DNA of 64,000 nucleotides from Paenibacillus_AB hodogayensis (GCF_039536325.1 NZ_BAAAYO010000010.1:1054001-1118000); one strand, 5' to 3'; counted from the stretch's first letter, positions 44,517 through 53,467 are shown. The notes: generated by a model from the sequence alone, not told the origin. A program made the numbers and translations.

Positions 44517-46532
44517 TTATTTGCCCGCATTCGGATTCGGTACGCCAGTAAGCCCGATAACGCGGTCGTATTCGTCAAAAATTTTGCGCGCGATCGGCGC
44601 CGCGCCGTACGAACCGAAGCCGCCCTCCGGCACGACGACGGCGATCGCCAGCTTCGGCTTCTCGGCCGGAGCGTAAGCGATGAATACGGCGTTGTCGACG
44701 TCTTTGCCGGCGACGCTCTGGGTCGACGTCCCCGTTTTGGTCGCCACGGTATAAGGAAAACCGTCGAAGCCGGACTTGTTAACCTGCTCCATCCCTTTTT
44801 GCACGGCGTCCCAATATTCCTTCGGAATGTTCACTTCATTAAGCACTTCGCGGGTAGTCTCTTTCACAAGCTGGCCGTCGTTTGTCTCGATCTTGCTGAC
44901 AAATTGCGGCTTGAGCCGTTTTCCCCGATTGCCGAGCATGGCGGTGAACTGCGCCAGCTGCAGCGGCGTATAGCGGCCGAGCTGGCCCCAAGAAGCGCGT
45001 GCCAGAGCGGATTGGGAGCTCGCTTTCTCGGCTTCGTGGAAGTAGTCGATAACCCCTTCTTTTTCCCCGAGCAGGCCGCTTCCGGTCGATACGCCCAAGC
45101 CGAACTGCTTCATGTAGCTGTCCCAGGTGTTCAGGCCGTTCTGGCGGCCGTACAGCCGCAGGCCGATCATATCCGTCATATACGTGTTGGACGAATGAGC
45201 AATGGCGCTAATCGCATTCAGCGGTCCCCAAGCGCGGCCGTCCGAGTTGCGGATCGTCGTCTTGTCTTTCCCGAACGACGTGGACCCGGAATCGTAGTAC
45301 GTCTCGTTGATGGTAATCAGCTTCTCCTGCAGCCCGATCAGCACGGTCAGCGGCTTGATCGTCGAACCGAGGTAGACGAGCGAGGACGGATGCTTCGCCC
45401 GTTCCTTCGGGTCCTTCCAGTTGGCCGGCACGTCGCTGATCGTTCCGTTGCGGTAGTACAGCATGATGTTGTTCCATTCCTCGTCCGTCAAGCCGTCGTA
45501 CCAGGTCCCCGGATCGTAGTCCGGCATGCTCGCCATCGCCACAACGTTGCCGCTATCGACCTCCATCGCCACGGCGTAACCGGTCGTCGCGTTCGGGGCA
45601 TACGTGTAGCGGTCGCGTGCCGGGTTTTTAATATATTGCAGATGATTCATAATGGCTTCCTGCGCGGTAATCTGCACGTCCTTGTCGATCGTCAAATACA
45701 GATTTTGCCCTTTTTCCGGCCTCGTCAGCGCCACATTGCCGACGATTTTGCCTTCGGCGTTGACCGGATAGCTTTTTACCCCGTTCTTGCCGCGCAGCAC
45801 TTCCTGGTACATATATTCGATGCCGTCGAAGCCGACGTACTCGTTATCCAAATATTTTTCTGTCGGATCCGTCGATTTGGCTTTCTCCTGATAAAACTTC
45901 AAGCCGTTCGTGTTGCGCGCTCCGGAAAATTGCTTCAAGTACCCGACCAGTTGTACGGCGATATGCTTGTCGTTGTATTCGCGGATGCTCTCCTCCTGAA
46001 TGTCCACGCCCTTAAATTCGTCGCGGTACCACGAGAAGTAGGCGATCTCCTGCTGTGTCAGGTCGCCCTTGATCTTGCGCGGAATCGAGTAGTAGCTCGG
46101 TTCCTTCGTCTTGTTCTTGTTTACATCGTAGCCTACATCCATCAGCTTGAGAATATCCTCGGCCGGCGGTTGGGGCTTCGCCGGATCGCCGTTTTGCCGG
46201 AACGCCTGCTCCAGCTTGCGGGCCAGTTCGATGACCGCATCCTTGTTTTTGTTGCTTGCGTCGACAGTGTAATAAAGCGACTGCGTCGAAGTGGAGGTGG
46301 CGATCGGATAATTGCTCCGGTCGTAAATATTGCCCCGGATCGGAGGAATGGAGTGCGACATGATCGTGCTGTTCGCCTCTTCCTCGGAGTACCGCTTGCC
46401 GTCTACGAACTGCAGCAGCGCCAGCCGGACGATGAGGATGGAGAACAGCAAAAACGTGCAGAAGAAAAAGAAGTTCAGCCGGAACGAAAAGTGCCGGCGG
46501 CGAATCAGCTCTTTTTTGTCGGGGTCTTCCAT
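44517..46532 (-). CDS. Class B penicillin-binding protein, PBP2-like (copy 2)
   Basis: A 671-residue paralogue of the neighbour, with the same plan: membrane helix, IPPIRGNIYDRS, catalytic STIK near residue 390, SSN near 450 and KTG near 600. Many stretches are identical to copy 1, but the catalytic triplets and some loops differ (STMK vs STIK). Start: ATG 46532 lies 8 bp after AGGTGG; the GTG at 46544 falls inside that site. The order is copy 2 then copy 1 on the minus strand. Confidence 0.93.
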   Translation of the reverse strand: MEDPDKKELIRRRHFSFRLNFFFFCTFLLFSILIVRLALLQFVDGKRYSEEEANSTIMSHSIPPIRGNIYDRSNYPIATSTSTQSLYYTVDASNKNKDAVIELARKLEQAFRQNGDPAKPQPPAEDILKLMDVGYDVNKNKTKEPSYYSIPRKIKGDLTQQEIAYFSWYRDEFKGVDIQEESIREYNDKHIAVQLVGYLKQFSGARNTNGLKFYQEKAKSTDPTEKYLDNEYVGFDGIEYMYQEVLRGKNGVKSYPVNAEGKIVGNVALTRPEKGQNLYLTIDKDVQITAQEAIMNHLQYIKNPARDRYTYAPNATTGYAVAMEVDSGNVVAMASMPDYDPGTWYDGLTDEEWNNIMLYYRNGTISDVPANWKDPKERAKHPSSLVYLGSTIKPLTVLIGLQEKLITINETYYDSGSTSFGKDKTTIRNSDGRAWGPLNAISAIAHSSNTYMTDMIGLRLYGRQNGLNTWDSYMKQFGLGVSTGSGLLGEKEGVIDYFHEAEKASSQSALARASWGQLGRYTPLQLAQFTAMLGNRGKRLKPQFVSKIETNDGQLVKETTREVLNEVNIPKEYWDAVQKGMEQVNKSGFDGFPYTVATKTGTSTQSVAGKDVDNAVFIAYAPAEKPKLAIAVVVPEGGFGSYGAAPIARKIFDEYDRVIGLTGVPNPNAGK

Positions 46533-46558
46533 GTTCACGGCCACCTGTCGCTCACTCC

Positions 46559-47263
46559 TTATCCAAGCTCTCGCAACGAAAAGATGCCTTCTCCGGTCAT
46601 GTGCGGGTATCTTTTAATTTTGACGGCGCGGATGCCTGCCTGGTTCGGTGCCCATATATCGTTTTTATCGTGATCCCCTACGTACAGTGTCTCTTCCGGA
46701 GACAGTCCAGCCTGCTCCAGTGCCAACCGGAAAATAGCCGGGTTCGGCTTCTCCAGCCCGACCTCGGTCGATACGATGACGGGATCGAAATAGTCCAGTA
46801 TGCCTTTGTGGCGCAATATCGATTTTAACGTCGGCGCGAAGTTGGACACGACCCCGAGCCGGTAACCGGCCAGCTTGAGCCGCTCCAGTGATTCCTTGAC
46901 GTCGTCGAACAGCTCGTACTGCTCGGGCGCGGTAAACAAATCGTACAGCTCGTGGCTCCAGCGGTGGATGACTTCCTCCTCGCGGTCCTCGTGTATGCCA
47001 AGCCCATACAGCACATGGACATACAACGACGCCCAGAACGAACGGTCCGACTCCGGGGAGCATAGTTCCGTGCCGTCGGCCGGCTTCTCGTAATACAGTT
47101 TGCGGAAAGCGTCGTCGAAATGATGGCCGATATGCTCCTGCTCGCGGTGAAGCTCTCTCTCGGCCAAATACCGTTGCAAAATCGTCCGCGAGCCGGGTAT
47201 CGTCAGCAATGTATCGCCAACGTCGAATAAAACGGCTTTCACGCCGTGAAGGGATATGCTCAT
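46559..47263 (-). CDS. HAD-family hydrolase
   Basis: A 234-residue HAD-IA phosphatase. Motif I is LFDVGDTLL, motif II VVSNFAP, motif III includes K in GLEKPNPAIF, motif IV GDHDKNDI. The substrate is not recognisable. Ends 27 bp before the penicillin-binding protein and shares its direction, so it may be co-transcribed with the pair. Confidence 0.9.
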   Translation of the reverse strand: MSISLHGVKAVLFDVGDTLLTIPGSRTILQRYLAERELHREQEHIGHHFDDAFRKLYYEKPADGTELCSPESDRSFWASLYVHVLYGLGIHEDREEEVIHRWSHELYDLFTAPEQYELFDDVKESLERLKLAGYRLGVVSNFAPTLKSILRHKGILDYFDPVIVSTEVGLEKPNPAIFRLALEQAGLSPEETLYVGDHDKNDIWAPNQAGIRAVKIKRYPHMTGEGIFSLRELG

Positions 47264-47396
47264 ATCGATTCTCCTCGGCCTGATGATCCCAGGCTTGATG
47301 TTGGCGGCTTTCGGCCGATACTGCTCATTTTACCATACCGGGCGCCGGAAATGCCAAAGCTTTGCCGCCCGTGTCCATCGCATGGCGCAAACGGCC

Positions 47397-47438
47397 AAGA
47401 GACGTTATGCCGGCTCTTCCTCCCGTACAACGTCTCTT
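47397..47438. other. 10-bp inverted repeat without T-run
   Basis: AAGAGACGTT (47397-47406) and its exact complement (47429-47438) flank a 22-nt loop, just behind the stop codon of the transglutaminase gene. No U-tract follows, so it is not a standard terminator. It may shield the message end. Confidence 0.45.
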
Positions 47439-47449
47439 CCGCGACTCCG

Positions 47450-48598
47450 TCACGCTTGCCGAATATGCGTTTTGTCGAAGCCAGGCGGATCGAACCAGTT
47501 GCCCCCGCTGGACAACCAAGTGGAATCGAGCGGCACCCATTCCTTACGGTCGCTCAAATACACTTCGTTCCAGGCGTGCGGCCCGTACCCGCCTTGGCCG
47601 TCGTAGCCGAGCCCGGTGACGACTTTGACATCGAGTCCGATCGAACGGGCCATGACCGCATACAGACGCGAATAGTCGATACAAACACCCTGGCGCGTAG
47701 CGAACGTCTGCTCCGGGGTTTGCTCCTTCCATTCCCGCTTCTGCTCGTACAGCTCCACCTTGTCCCAATCGTATTGCACGCGCGAGCCGACCCACTGGTA
47801 CAACGCTCTGGCCTTGGCTTCGTCGCCTTCCTTGGACGCCGTAATCTGTTTGGCTGCTTCGGCGACGTCATTGGGAATTCGGGCGTCGATCACCTCGTAC
47901 TTGCGCTGTAAAATTTGGTCGAACTCCTGCCCGACCGCCTTGGCGAACACCGGCAGGCGGCTGACGAGCAGTTGTCCCCCGACAGGCTCGATGACCTGCG
48001 TAGCCCCTTGCATATACAGATCGGAGGCTTGTACGTATTTGGTAAAAGCCGATTCCGGGTAAAGCGCGGTATACACGAACAGACAGGCAATCAGCAGCAA
48101 GGCGCGGCCGCAGCCGATCAGCGAGCCGATGGCGCCCCCCACTCCGCTGCTCATCCACGATTTTCTGCCTCCACCGGATGCGCTTCCGAGCAATCCGATC
48201 GATAGGGCGACAAACATCCAGATGCGGACAAGCGCGGTTTTACACAGCATATAGACGATGACGAACACCGTTCCGATGCGCAGCAGCGGAAAATCGCGCA
48301 CCCCGGTGACGAACGTATACCACATCTGGCGAAAAAAGCCCATCTCTTCGTTCGGCACGCGGATCTCTTTGGCCACCAGCCAGTCCTGCAGCGCGGGGGA
48401 TAAAGCGTTAGCCAGCTTCCAAGCGGCCAGCACGCTGATTACCGTGGCTATGCCTTCGGCGGCGAACAGCATGAACCGCTGCGCGGAGCCGGAAGCGCCG
48501 CGGAAAGCCCCTTGCAGAACGGAAGCCAGAACGATGCAAACGAGCGCGGCCGAAACGAGGTTGACGGAATTCGCTTGCAGCAACCATGCGGAATTCAA
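47450..48598 (-). CDS. Membrane-anchored transglutaminase-like protein with CvpA-like N-terminus
   Basis: A 382-residue protein. Residues about 1-190 form several hydrophobic segments resembling the CvpA/colicin V production family (LVCIVLASVLQGAFRGA; LLIACLFVYTALYP). The C-terminal half is a transglutaminase-like domain with the Cys-His-Asp triad in GVCIDYSRLYAVMARS, GPHAWNEVYL and VPLDSTW. Such domains act as proteases or transglutaminases outside the membrane or are non-catalytic. The small membrane gene at 48646 precedes it by 47 bp and may be co-transcribed. Confidence 0.85.
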   Translation of the reverse strand: MNSAWLLQANSVNLVSAALVCIVLASVLQGAFRGASGSAQRFMLFAAEGIATVISVLAAWKLANALSPALQDWLVAKEIRVPNEEMGFFRQMWYTFVTGVRDFPLLRIGTVFVIVYMLCKTALVRIWMFVALSIGLLGSASGGGRKSWMSSGVGGAIGSLIGCGRALLLIACLFVYTALYPESAFTKYVQASDLYMQGATQVIEPVGGQLLVSRLPVFAKAVGQEFDQILQRKYEVIDARIPNDVAEAAKQITASKEGDEAKARALYQWVGSRVQYDWDKVELYEQKREWKEQTPEQTFATRQGVCIDYSRLYAVMARSIGLDVKVVTGLGYDGQGGYGPHAWNEVYLSDRKEWVPLDSTWLSSGGNWFDPPGFDKTHIRQA

Positions 48599-48645
48599 CA
48601 GGCACCTACCTCCCTACGCTCCAGCTTGATCCGGTTTTGCCCGCT

Positions 48646-49077
48646 TTAACCGTTGCTCTTGGCGGTTTCGACCGCTTTCTTGAGCACTTCGTCCAGCGGA
48701 AGCTCAGCGGATACGCCGGCAATCGTAATTTTCACCTTGTCGCCCCCAAGCTTGCCGTCCAGCCGGATGCCTCCGGTCGTAACGGTGAACGTGCCGTCGC
48801 CGTTATCTTTATATTTGGCGTCTTTTCCGGCCAAGCCTTGAATGGCTTTTTCCTTCAGATCACCGACGGCCTCTTTCGCCGTCGCCGCCACGTTTTCCCC
48901 GATATCCTTCAGTTGTTCGGTGTAGGTGGAGCCGTAATAAATCAACCCCGCCAGCACGGCGATGACAATAACCCACTTCAGTACGGTCTTGACGATTTTC
49001 ACTACAACCAGCAGGACGATAAGGGCAATGATGACGACAAGCCAGCGGTCCTGCAAAAATGTAAGAAGCTGATCCAC
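48646..49077 (-). CDS. Small membrane protein of unknown function
   Basis: A 143-residue protein with one long hydrophobic region (LVVIIALIVLLVVVKIVKTVLKWVIVIAVLAGLIYYG) likely spanning the membrane twice, followed by a helical segment and a beta-rich tail (GDGTFTVTTGGIRLDGKLGGDKVKITIAG). I do not recognise the family. It is first in the direction of the transglutaminase gene. Confidence 0.7.
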   Translation of the reverse strand: MDQLLTFLQDRWLVVIIALIVLLVVVKIVKTVLKWVIVIAVLAGLIYYGSTYTEQLKDIGENVAATAKEAVGDLKEKAIQGLAGKDAKYKDNGDGTFTVTTGGIRLDGKLGGDKVKITIAGVSAELPLDEVLKKAVETAKSNG

Positions 49078-49318
49078 GAAACGTTCATCCTTTCCAGAGC
49101 GGAATGAACCGCCAACAAAAATATCCTTATTTTACATCTAGCTTAACATACAATACGCTTCCGGCAAACTGCCTCCTTGGTCCGGCTGCTTCGCCCGTCT
49201 TTGGTCGGGGCGAGAGGCCGGCGTTATAGTTGCGATTTGTGAAAGTTGTCCCGCTTATGCATAACGGATCGGACAGCCACGTACAAGTATTGGTGAGGCA
49301 AGCGAAAGGAGGCTTACG

Positions 49319-50512
49319 ATGAAAACGGCCATTTGGCTCTATTTGTTCATGTTTGTCGCATTTTTCGACCTGCACGCCCAATATCCGATTCTGACTCCGT
49401 TTGCGATCTCGCTGGGCGCCGCACCGACCTTCATCGGTTGGATGATGGGCATGTACTCGCTGACGCATTTGCCCGGCAACCTGCTTGCCGGTTATTGGGT
49501 CGATCGTTATGGCAGCAAACTATTTATATGCTTAAGTTTGCTGTTCGCAGGCGTTCTGCTGCTGTACCAAGCGAAAGTTGCCGATCCTTGGCACTTGCTG
49601 CTGATCCGATCGATCAGCGGATTCGTTCTCGCCTTTCTATCTCCCGCCTGTCTGGCCATGCTGGCCAAGCTGGGCTCGAACCGCATCCAGCAAGGGAAGC
49701 TGATGGCCGGCAACGGCTTTGTCCATACGCTTGCCTCAGTCGTCTCCCCCGCCGCCGGAGCGCTGCTTGTCGCCAAGGTCGGCTTCGCCTTAGCGTTCAG
49801 CCTACTCGGTTGGGCATTGATCGGAATCGGCGCTAGCGCCCTGTTCTTTATCCGCGATTTGCCAAAGCCGAAGCGCGCGGTCGCTTCCGATGGGCTTTCG
49901 GGGCACCATCATCACGGTCACGGTATGAAGGCGCCGGCCGTCTTGACGGATAACCCTGCTGCCGGCGGTATCCCCTGGCTGTTTTACGGTGTGCCGCTCG
50001 GTCTGGCCTGCTCGCAGGGAATTTTGTTTTTCGAGCTGCCTCTGATGAAAGCTTCGCAGCAGTCTTTGCTGACGTCCGGCCTTTTGTTCTCCATGGTCAG
50101 CCTTGGCGCGCTTTGCACGCTAAGCCTGCTGTTTCTGCACAAATACTCTCCCTTTTCGCGGACCGTATTCGGTGCTTTTGCTTTGGCAATGGCTTTTTTC
50201 GGGCTTGCTGTCGATTGGCCGCTGCCGCTTATGTTCTCTCTGCTGCTGATCGGCATGGCCAAAGGGATCGTCTTTCCGGCGATGGCGACGCTGCTGGCCA
50301 GCGTGTCCAGTGCCAGCCGGTACGGCCGCGTCTTTTCGTTCATGGCGATTTCTTCGTCTTTGGGAGCTTTTATTGGGCCTGTCGTGGCCGGTCAACTGCG
50401 TCACAGCTTATCCCCGTATTTTATCGCATTTATTATTCTGATGCTTGCCTTGACGCTGCTTGTTCCCGGCAAATTCCGCACGGCCGGCGACGTCCCTCCC
50501 GTTGTCGAGTAA
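49319..50512 (+). CDS. MFS transporter
   Basis: A 397-residue protein with twelve hydrophobic segments and the major-facilitator motif between helices 2 and 3 (GNLLAGYWVDRYGSKLF). A His-rich loop (GHHHHGHG) lies near the middle between the two six-helix halves. Export of a drug or small metabolite is typical; the substrate is unknown. Start: ATG 49319, about 13 bp after AAAGGAGG. Confidence 0.9.
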   Translation: MKTAIWLYLFMFVAFFDLHAQYPILTPFAISLGAAPTFIGWMMGMYSLTHLPGNLLAGYWVDRYGSKLFICLSLLFAGVLLLYQAKVADPWHLLLIRSISGFVLAFLSPACLAMLAKLGSNRIQQGKLMAGNGFVHTLASVVSPAAGALLVAKVGFALAFSLLGWALIGIGASALFFIRDLPKPKRAVASDGLSGHHHHGHGMKAPAVLTDNPAAGGIPWLFYGVPLGLACSQGILFFELPLMKASQQSLLTSGLLFSMVSLGALCTLSLLFLHKYSPFSRTVFGAFALAMAFFGLAVDWPLPLMFSLLLIGMAKGIVFPAMATLLASVSSASRYGRVFSFMAISSSLGAFIGPVVAGQLRHSLSPYFIAFIILMLALTLLVPGKFRTAGDVPPVVE

Positions 50513-50650
50513 TCAGCCGTTTTTTGCTTCCCGGTAGACGACTGCCCAATTTGCCTTGCACGGGCGAATGCACAGGCACACCCCCCTATCTGTTAATAGG
50601 ATGGTATTGTCAACACGACAAATCGCCTACCAAGAAGGAGTGAATGATAC

Positions 50651-50755
50651 ATGTCGCAATGCGAACCTGGTGTTGGAGGATTATGGACCTCGACAGGCAT
50701 CATCCTTGTGCTTTACATCCTGCTGGTCATCATCCTGAGTGCCTGCTGGATCTAA
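50651..50755 (+). CDS. YjcZ-family sporulation peptide (34 residues)
   Basis: A 34-codon gene: short Gly-containing N-terminus (SQCEPGVGGLW) and one hydrophobic helix rich in I/L/V ending SACWI. This is the shape of the YjcZ/YkvU-type small membrane peptides made in spores. AAGGAG lies 10 bp before the ATG. It is too short for ordinary gene finding. Confidence 0.75.
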   Translation: MSQCEPGVGGLWTSTGIILVLYILLVIILSACWI

Positions 50756-51022
50756 ATGTTTGTCCGGTAATAGCCCCCCCGGTACCGACATGCCCAGCCG
50801 ATCTAAACTTTCCGGAGCCGCTGCCCAAGCAGCGGTTTCGCTCATTAAAGCCTGCCAAACTCCTCCCCCTCCCTTCCCATCATGCTGCCGGCTTCCACTG
50901 GAGTGCCCCGATCGACATTTCCCGGGAAATCCGTCATCTGTTCGTCTTGTTTGTCGGATCGAATAATGGCTATACTGGTGAAAACGACAATCCGGGCGGG
51001 AACGTCGAACTGGGGGGCCATC

Positions 51023-51349
51023 ATGTCGATCGCGATTATAGTAGAAGGAAAAAACGACAGAAGCCGTCTGCGCCGACTGCTGACAGACGATATTTTGATC
51101 CTGTGCACGTACGGCACGCTTAATTCGGACAAGCTGGAGAAACTGAGGAAGCAGATCGGCGACCGGGAAGTCTATTTGTTTACCGACAACGATCCTTCTG
51201 GGAAACGAATTCGCGGCGTGCTGCGGGATGCGTTTCCCGACGCAGAGCAGATTTATACGCGAAAAGGCTATGCCGGCGTTGAAGGAACGCCCGACGAATA
51301 CATCGTCCAGCAGTTGGAAAAAGCCGGACTGGATGAATATATCCGCTAA
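51023..51349 (+). CDS. Stand-alone TOPRIM-domain protein
   Basis: A 108-residue protein made of only a TOPRIM fold. The catalytic glutamate is E8 (VEGKND) and the DxD pair is D55/D57 (TDNDPSGK), as in RNase M5, OLD nucleases and topoisomerases. It resembles the N-terminal half of RNase M5 but lacks its C-terminal part. Start: ATG 51023 after a GGGGGG run; a longer frame to 50882 lacks support. It lies 72 bp before the Rpn-tail-like gene. Its nuclease activity is inferred only from motifs. Confidence 0.75.
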   Translation: MSIAIIVEGKNDRSRLRRLLTDDILILCTYGTLNSDKLEKLRKQIGDREVYLFTDNDPSGKRIRGVLRDAFPDAEQIYTRKGYAGVEGTPDEYIVQQLEKAGLDEYIR

Positions 51350-51421
51350 AAATCAAGCTCCGCCGGTTGGAATTGATTTTCCAGAAGCCCATAAATTACG
51401 GAACCGAGGGAGGTACGGGCC

Positions 51422-51634
51422 ATGATATCCAGTCTGGAAAAAATGTTTGAGAATTTCGAATTTCGTGCAGAACAGAAAGGCATCGAACAAGGCATTGAAC
51501 AAGGCATCGAACAAGGCATTTTGCAGGTCGCCCGCACAATGCTCAGCAAAGGAACCAATCTTGCCTTCATTGCCGAGGTAACCGGCTTGTCGAAGGCCGA
51601 GCTGGAGAAGCTGCGCAACCGCGAATCACAATGA
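51422..51634 (+). CDS. Small protein resembling the Rpn-nuclease C-terminal tail
   Basis: A 70-residue protein. The middle has the repeated GIEQGIEQGIEQGI heptad (a 12-bp DNA repeat, GGCATCGAACAA-like, three copies), and the end LSKGTNLAFIAEVTGLSKAELEKL is the conserved C-terminal helix-turn-helix-like tail of Rpn/PDDEXK nucleases. The nuclease domain is absent. A GGAGG site eight bases before ATG shows that it is translated on its own. It may be a regulator of a full-length Rpn nuclease, or a decayed remnant. Confidence 0.65.
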   Translation: MISSLEKMFENFEFRAEQKGIEQGIEQGIEQGILQVARTMLSKGTNLAFIAEVTGLSKAELEKLRNRESQ

Positions 51635-51658
51635 GGCAATCCCCGCGCAAGGCTCCGC

Positions 51659-51710
51659 CATCAATAAAAGCCCGTTCATCTGCTCGAAGATGAACGGGCT
51701 TTTATTGATG
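51659..51710. terminator. Very long bidirectional terminator
   Basis: Two exact 23-bp arms (51659-51681 and 51688-51710) flank a 6-nt loop; AAAA and TTTT runs sit in the arms. It closes the plus-strand small-gene pair and the minus-strand AEC transporter gene. Confidence 0.9.
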
Positions 51711-51725
51711 AATGCGGACTCTTGT

Positions 51726-52649
51726 CTAAGTGACAAACTGGATTAAATAAATGACGAACGTGACCGTAAAAATACTGAACACCGTCGAAGAAAATACCGC
51801 TTGGGACGAAAACTCCGGCTCATTGTCGAATTCGACGGCGAGCAGTACGCTGCTGAGCGAGGTCGGCACCGCGCACGACAAGATGAGCGCCTTCGCCATA
51901 TCGCCGTGAAAGCCGAAAGCGAGCACGATCAGAAAGCCCATCAGCGGTCCGACGCACAGCCGCAGCACGTTGGAGATGGCCACGTCCTTCAGCTTCAGCT
52001 GCCATTTCATGCTGCCGAGCTGAACGCCGAGTGTCGTAAGAGCAGTCGCGATAAAGCCTTTTGCGATATAATCGATCGACAAATAGATCGGATGCGGAAC
52101 CGGAATGTGCAATCCACGCATGATCAAGGCTATCGGTATGACATATATGACTGGCATCGAGCTGATCGTTTTCAGCGTATCCTTCAATTGCTGCCTGTGC
52201 GCATTGACGGCATAGACGCCGTACGTGTTCGGAATGAGACTTTGCATCATCATAATAATAATCTGAATGGACAGCGTGAACGGGTCGCCGACGAAGACAA
52301 GCTGGTTCAGCGGAATCGCATAATTAGCGCTGTTGTAGAAAATGACGCTGTTGCGCATCGCGCTCCGCATCCCGTCCTTATACCCGCGGACCCGCATGAC
52401 AATCTCGACAAGACCGAACATGGCGAAGAAAAAGACGAAAAAGAACAGCAGCACCTGGGACATGACCTTCAACGACAGTTGCGACTCATACAGCATTTGA
52501 AACATGATCGCCGGAGAGAACAGGTAGAAGTTCAACTTCGACAACGTCTTGATATCCAGCTTGAAGGCACGTTGCAGCAAGACGCCGAGCGCAATCAGCA
52601 GACTCAAGGGCACTACGTTGTTGAGAAGAATATGGATGAAGTATGTCAC
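51726..52649 (-). CDS. AEC-family (auxin efflux carrier-like) transporter
   Basis: A 307-residue protein with about ten hydrophobic segments in two halves (LSLLIALGVLLQRAFKLDIKTLSKLNFYLFSPAIMFQMLYES is the usual first half; LILSCAVPTSLSSVLLAVEFD closes the second). Members move malonate, malate or similar acids. No substrate gene is adjacent. The gene follows the SCO protein gene by 22 bp on the minus strand and may be transcribed with it. Confidence 0.9.
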   Translation of the reverse strand: MTYFIHILLNNVVPLSLLIALGVLLQRAFKLDIKTLSKLNFYLFSPAIMFQMLYESQLSLKVMSQVLLFFFVFFFAMFGLVEIVMRVRGYKDGMRSAMRNSVIFYNSANYAIPLNQLVFVGDPFTLSIQIIIMMMQSLIPNTYGVYAVNAHRQQLKDTLKTISSMPVIYVIPIALIMRGLHIPVPHPIYLSIDYIAKGFIATALTTLGVQLGSMKWQLKLKDVAISNVLRLCVGPLMGFLIVLAFGFHGDMAKALILSCAVPTSLSSVLLAVEFDNEPEFSSQAVFSSTVFSIFTVTFVIYLIQFVT

Positions 52650-52671
52650 TGGGTGCTACCCTCTCTGCCGG

Positions 52672-53283
52672 TTATTTGGCCAAGCTTTTGACGGCCTCCG
52701 CGATTTGCCGGTAGCTGATATTCCCGTCGTTCGCGACAAAATATTTGCGCAAATTGCCTTCCCGGTCGACAAGCGCAATCGAATTCGTATGCCCGAAATT
52801 GCCGTTGTTGTCCTTCAACACGCTTACCCCGTACTGTCTGGCCAGATCGACGACAGTTTTTGAATCGCCACGCAAAAACTTCCAGCCGTTAGGGTCGGCT
52901 TCGAACCTTGCCGAATATTTTTTCAATTGATCTATCGTATCGCGATCCGGGTCAAAGCTGATCGAATACAGCACCGCGTCGGTGCCGAGCAGACCGCTTT
53001 TCTTCAGCTCTTGCTGGACCTTGGACAGCTCGTAGGTTGTCGGCTGGCAAACGTCCGGGCAGGTCGACCAGAAAAAATAAACAAGCCGCACTTTTCCGTT
53101 GTCGTCGCTGAGTCCGCCCGTCTTGCCGTCCGTTTGCTCGAGCTTGAAATCCGCCGCCTGTTTGATCACGGGCAGCCGTTCCCCTTTTCCCCCTCTGGAC
53201 TGATACAGCCAACTGGCCGCAGCTGCCAAGATTACGACGACAATGACAATCTTAAACCAATGCTTCTGCCAAAACACGCTCAA
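52672..53283 (-). CDS. SCO-family (Sco1/SenC) copper-handling protein
   Basis: A 203-residue thioredoxin-fold protein with an N-terminal membrane anchor (IVIVVVILAAAASWLY). The copper site is C75xxxC79 (WSTCPDVC) and H165 (GNFGHTNS). SCO proteins deliver copper to the CuA site of cytochrome c oxidase outside the membrane. It is close to ctaB, consistent with oxidase assembly. Confidence 0.93.
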   Translation of the reverse strand: MSVFWQKHWFKIVIVVVILAAAASWLYQSRGGKGERLPVIKQAADFKLEQTDGKTGGLSDDNGKVRLVYFFWSTCPDVCQPTTYELSKVQQELKKSGLLGTDAVLYSISFDPDRDTIDQLKKYSARFEADPNGWKFLRGDSKTVVDLARQYGVSVLKDNNGNFGHTNSIALVDREGNLRKYFVANDGNISYRQIAEAVKSLAK

Positions 53284-53354
53284 CTTCCCGTCTCCTCCTT
53301 CTCTTCTTCTGCAAATTGAATGTACGCTCCAATGAAAACGCTCTTTTCGTCCAG

Positions 53355-53385
53355 AAAAAAGAACAAGCTTTACGGAAGCTTGTTC
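53355..53385 (-). terminator. Terminator of ctaB
   Basis: GAACAAGCTT (53361-53370) pairs with AAGCTTGTTC (53376-53385); on the minus strand six T's follow. It separates ctaB from the SCO gene. Confidence 0.85.
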
Positions 53386-53467
53386 CCTTGTTGCGCTGGC
53401 GGACGGCGGCCGCAGCGGTCCGAACCGTTGGCGCGGCCATAAATCGAAACGATCTGCCGGAATGGCC

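Noticed and set aside
44799..46673. 624-codon plus-strand frame
   Set aside because: It is the mirror of the second penicillin-binding protein gene; the true gene has STIK, SSN and KTG motifs.
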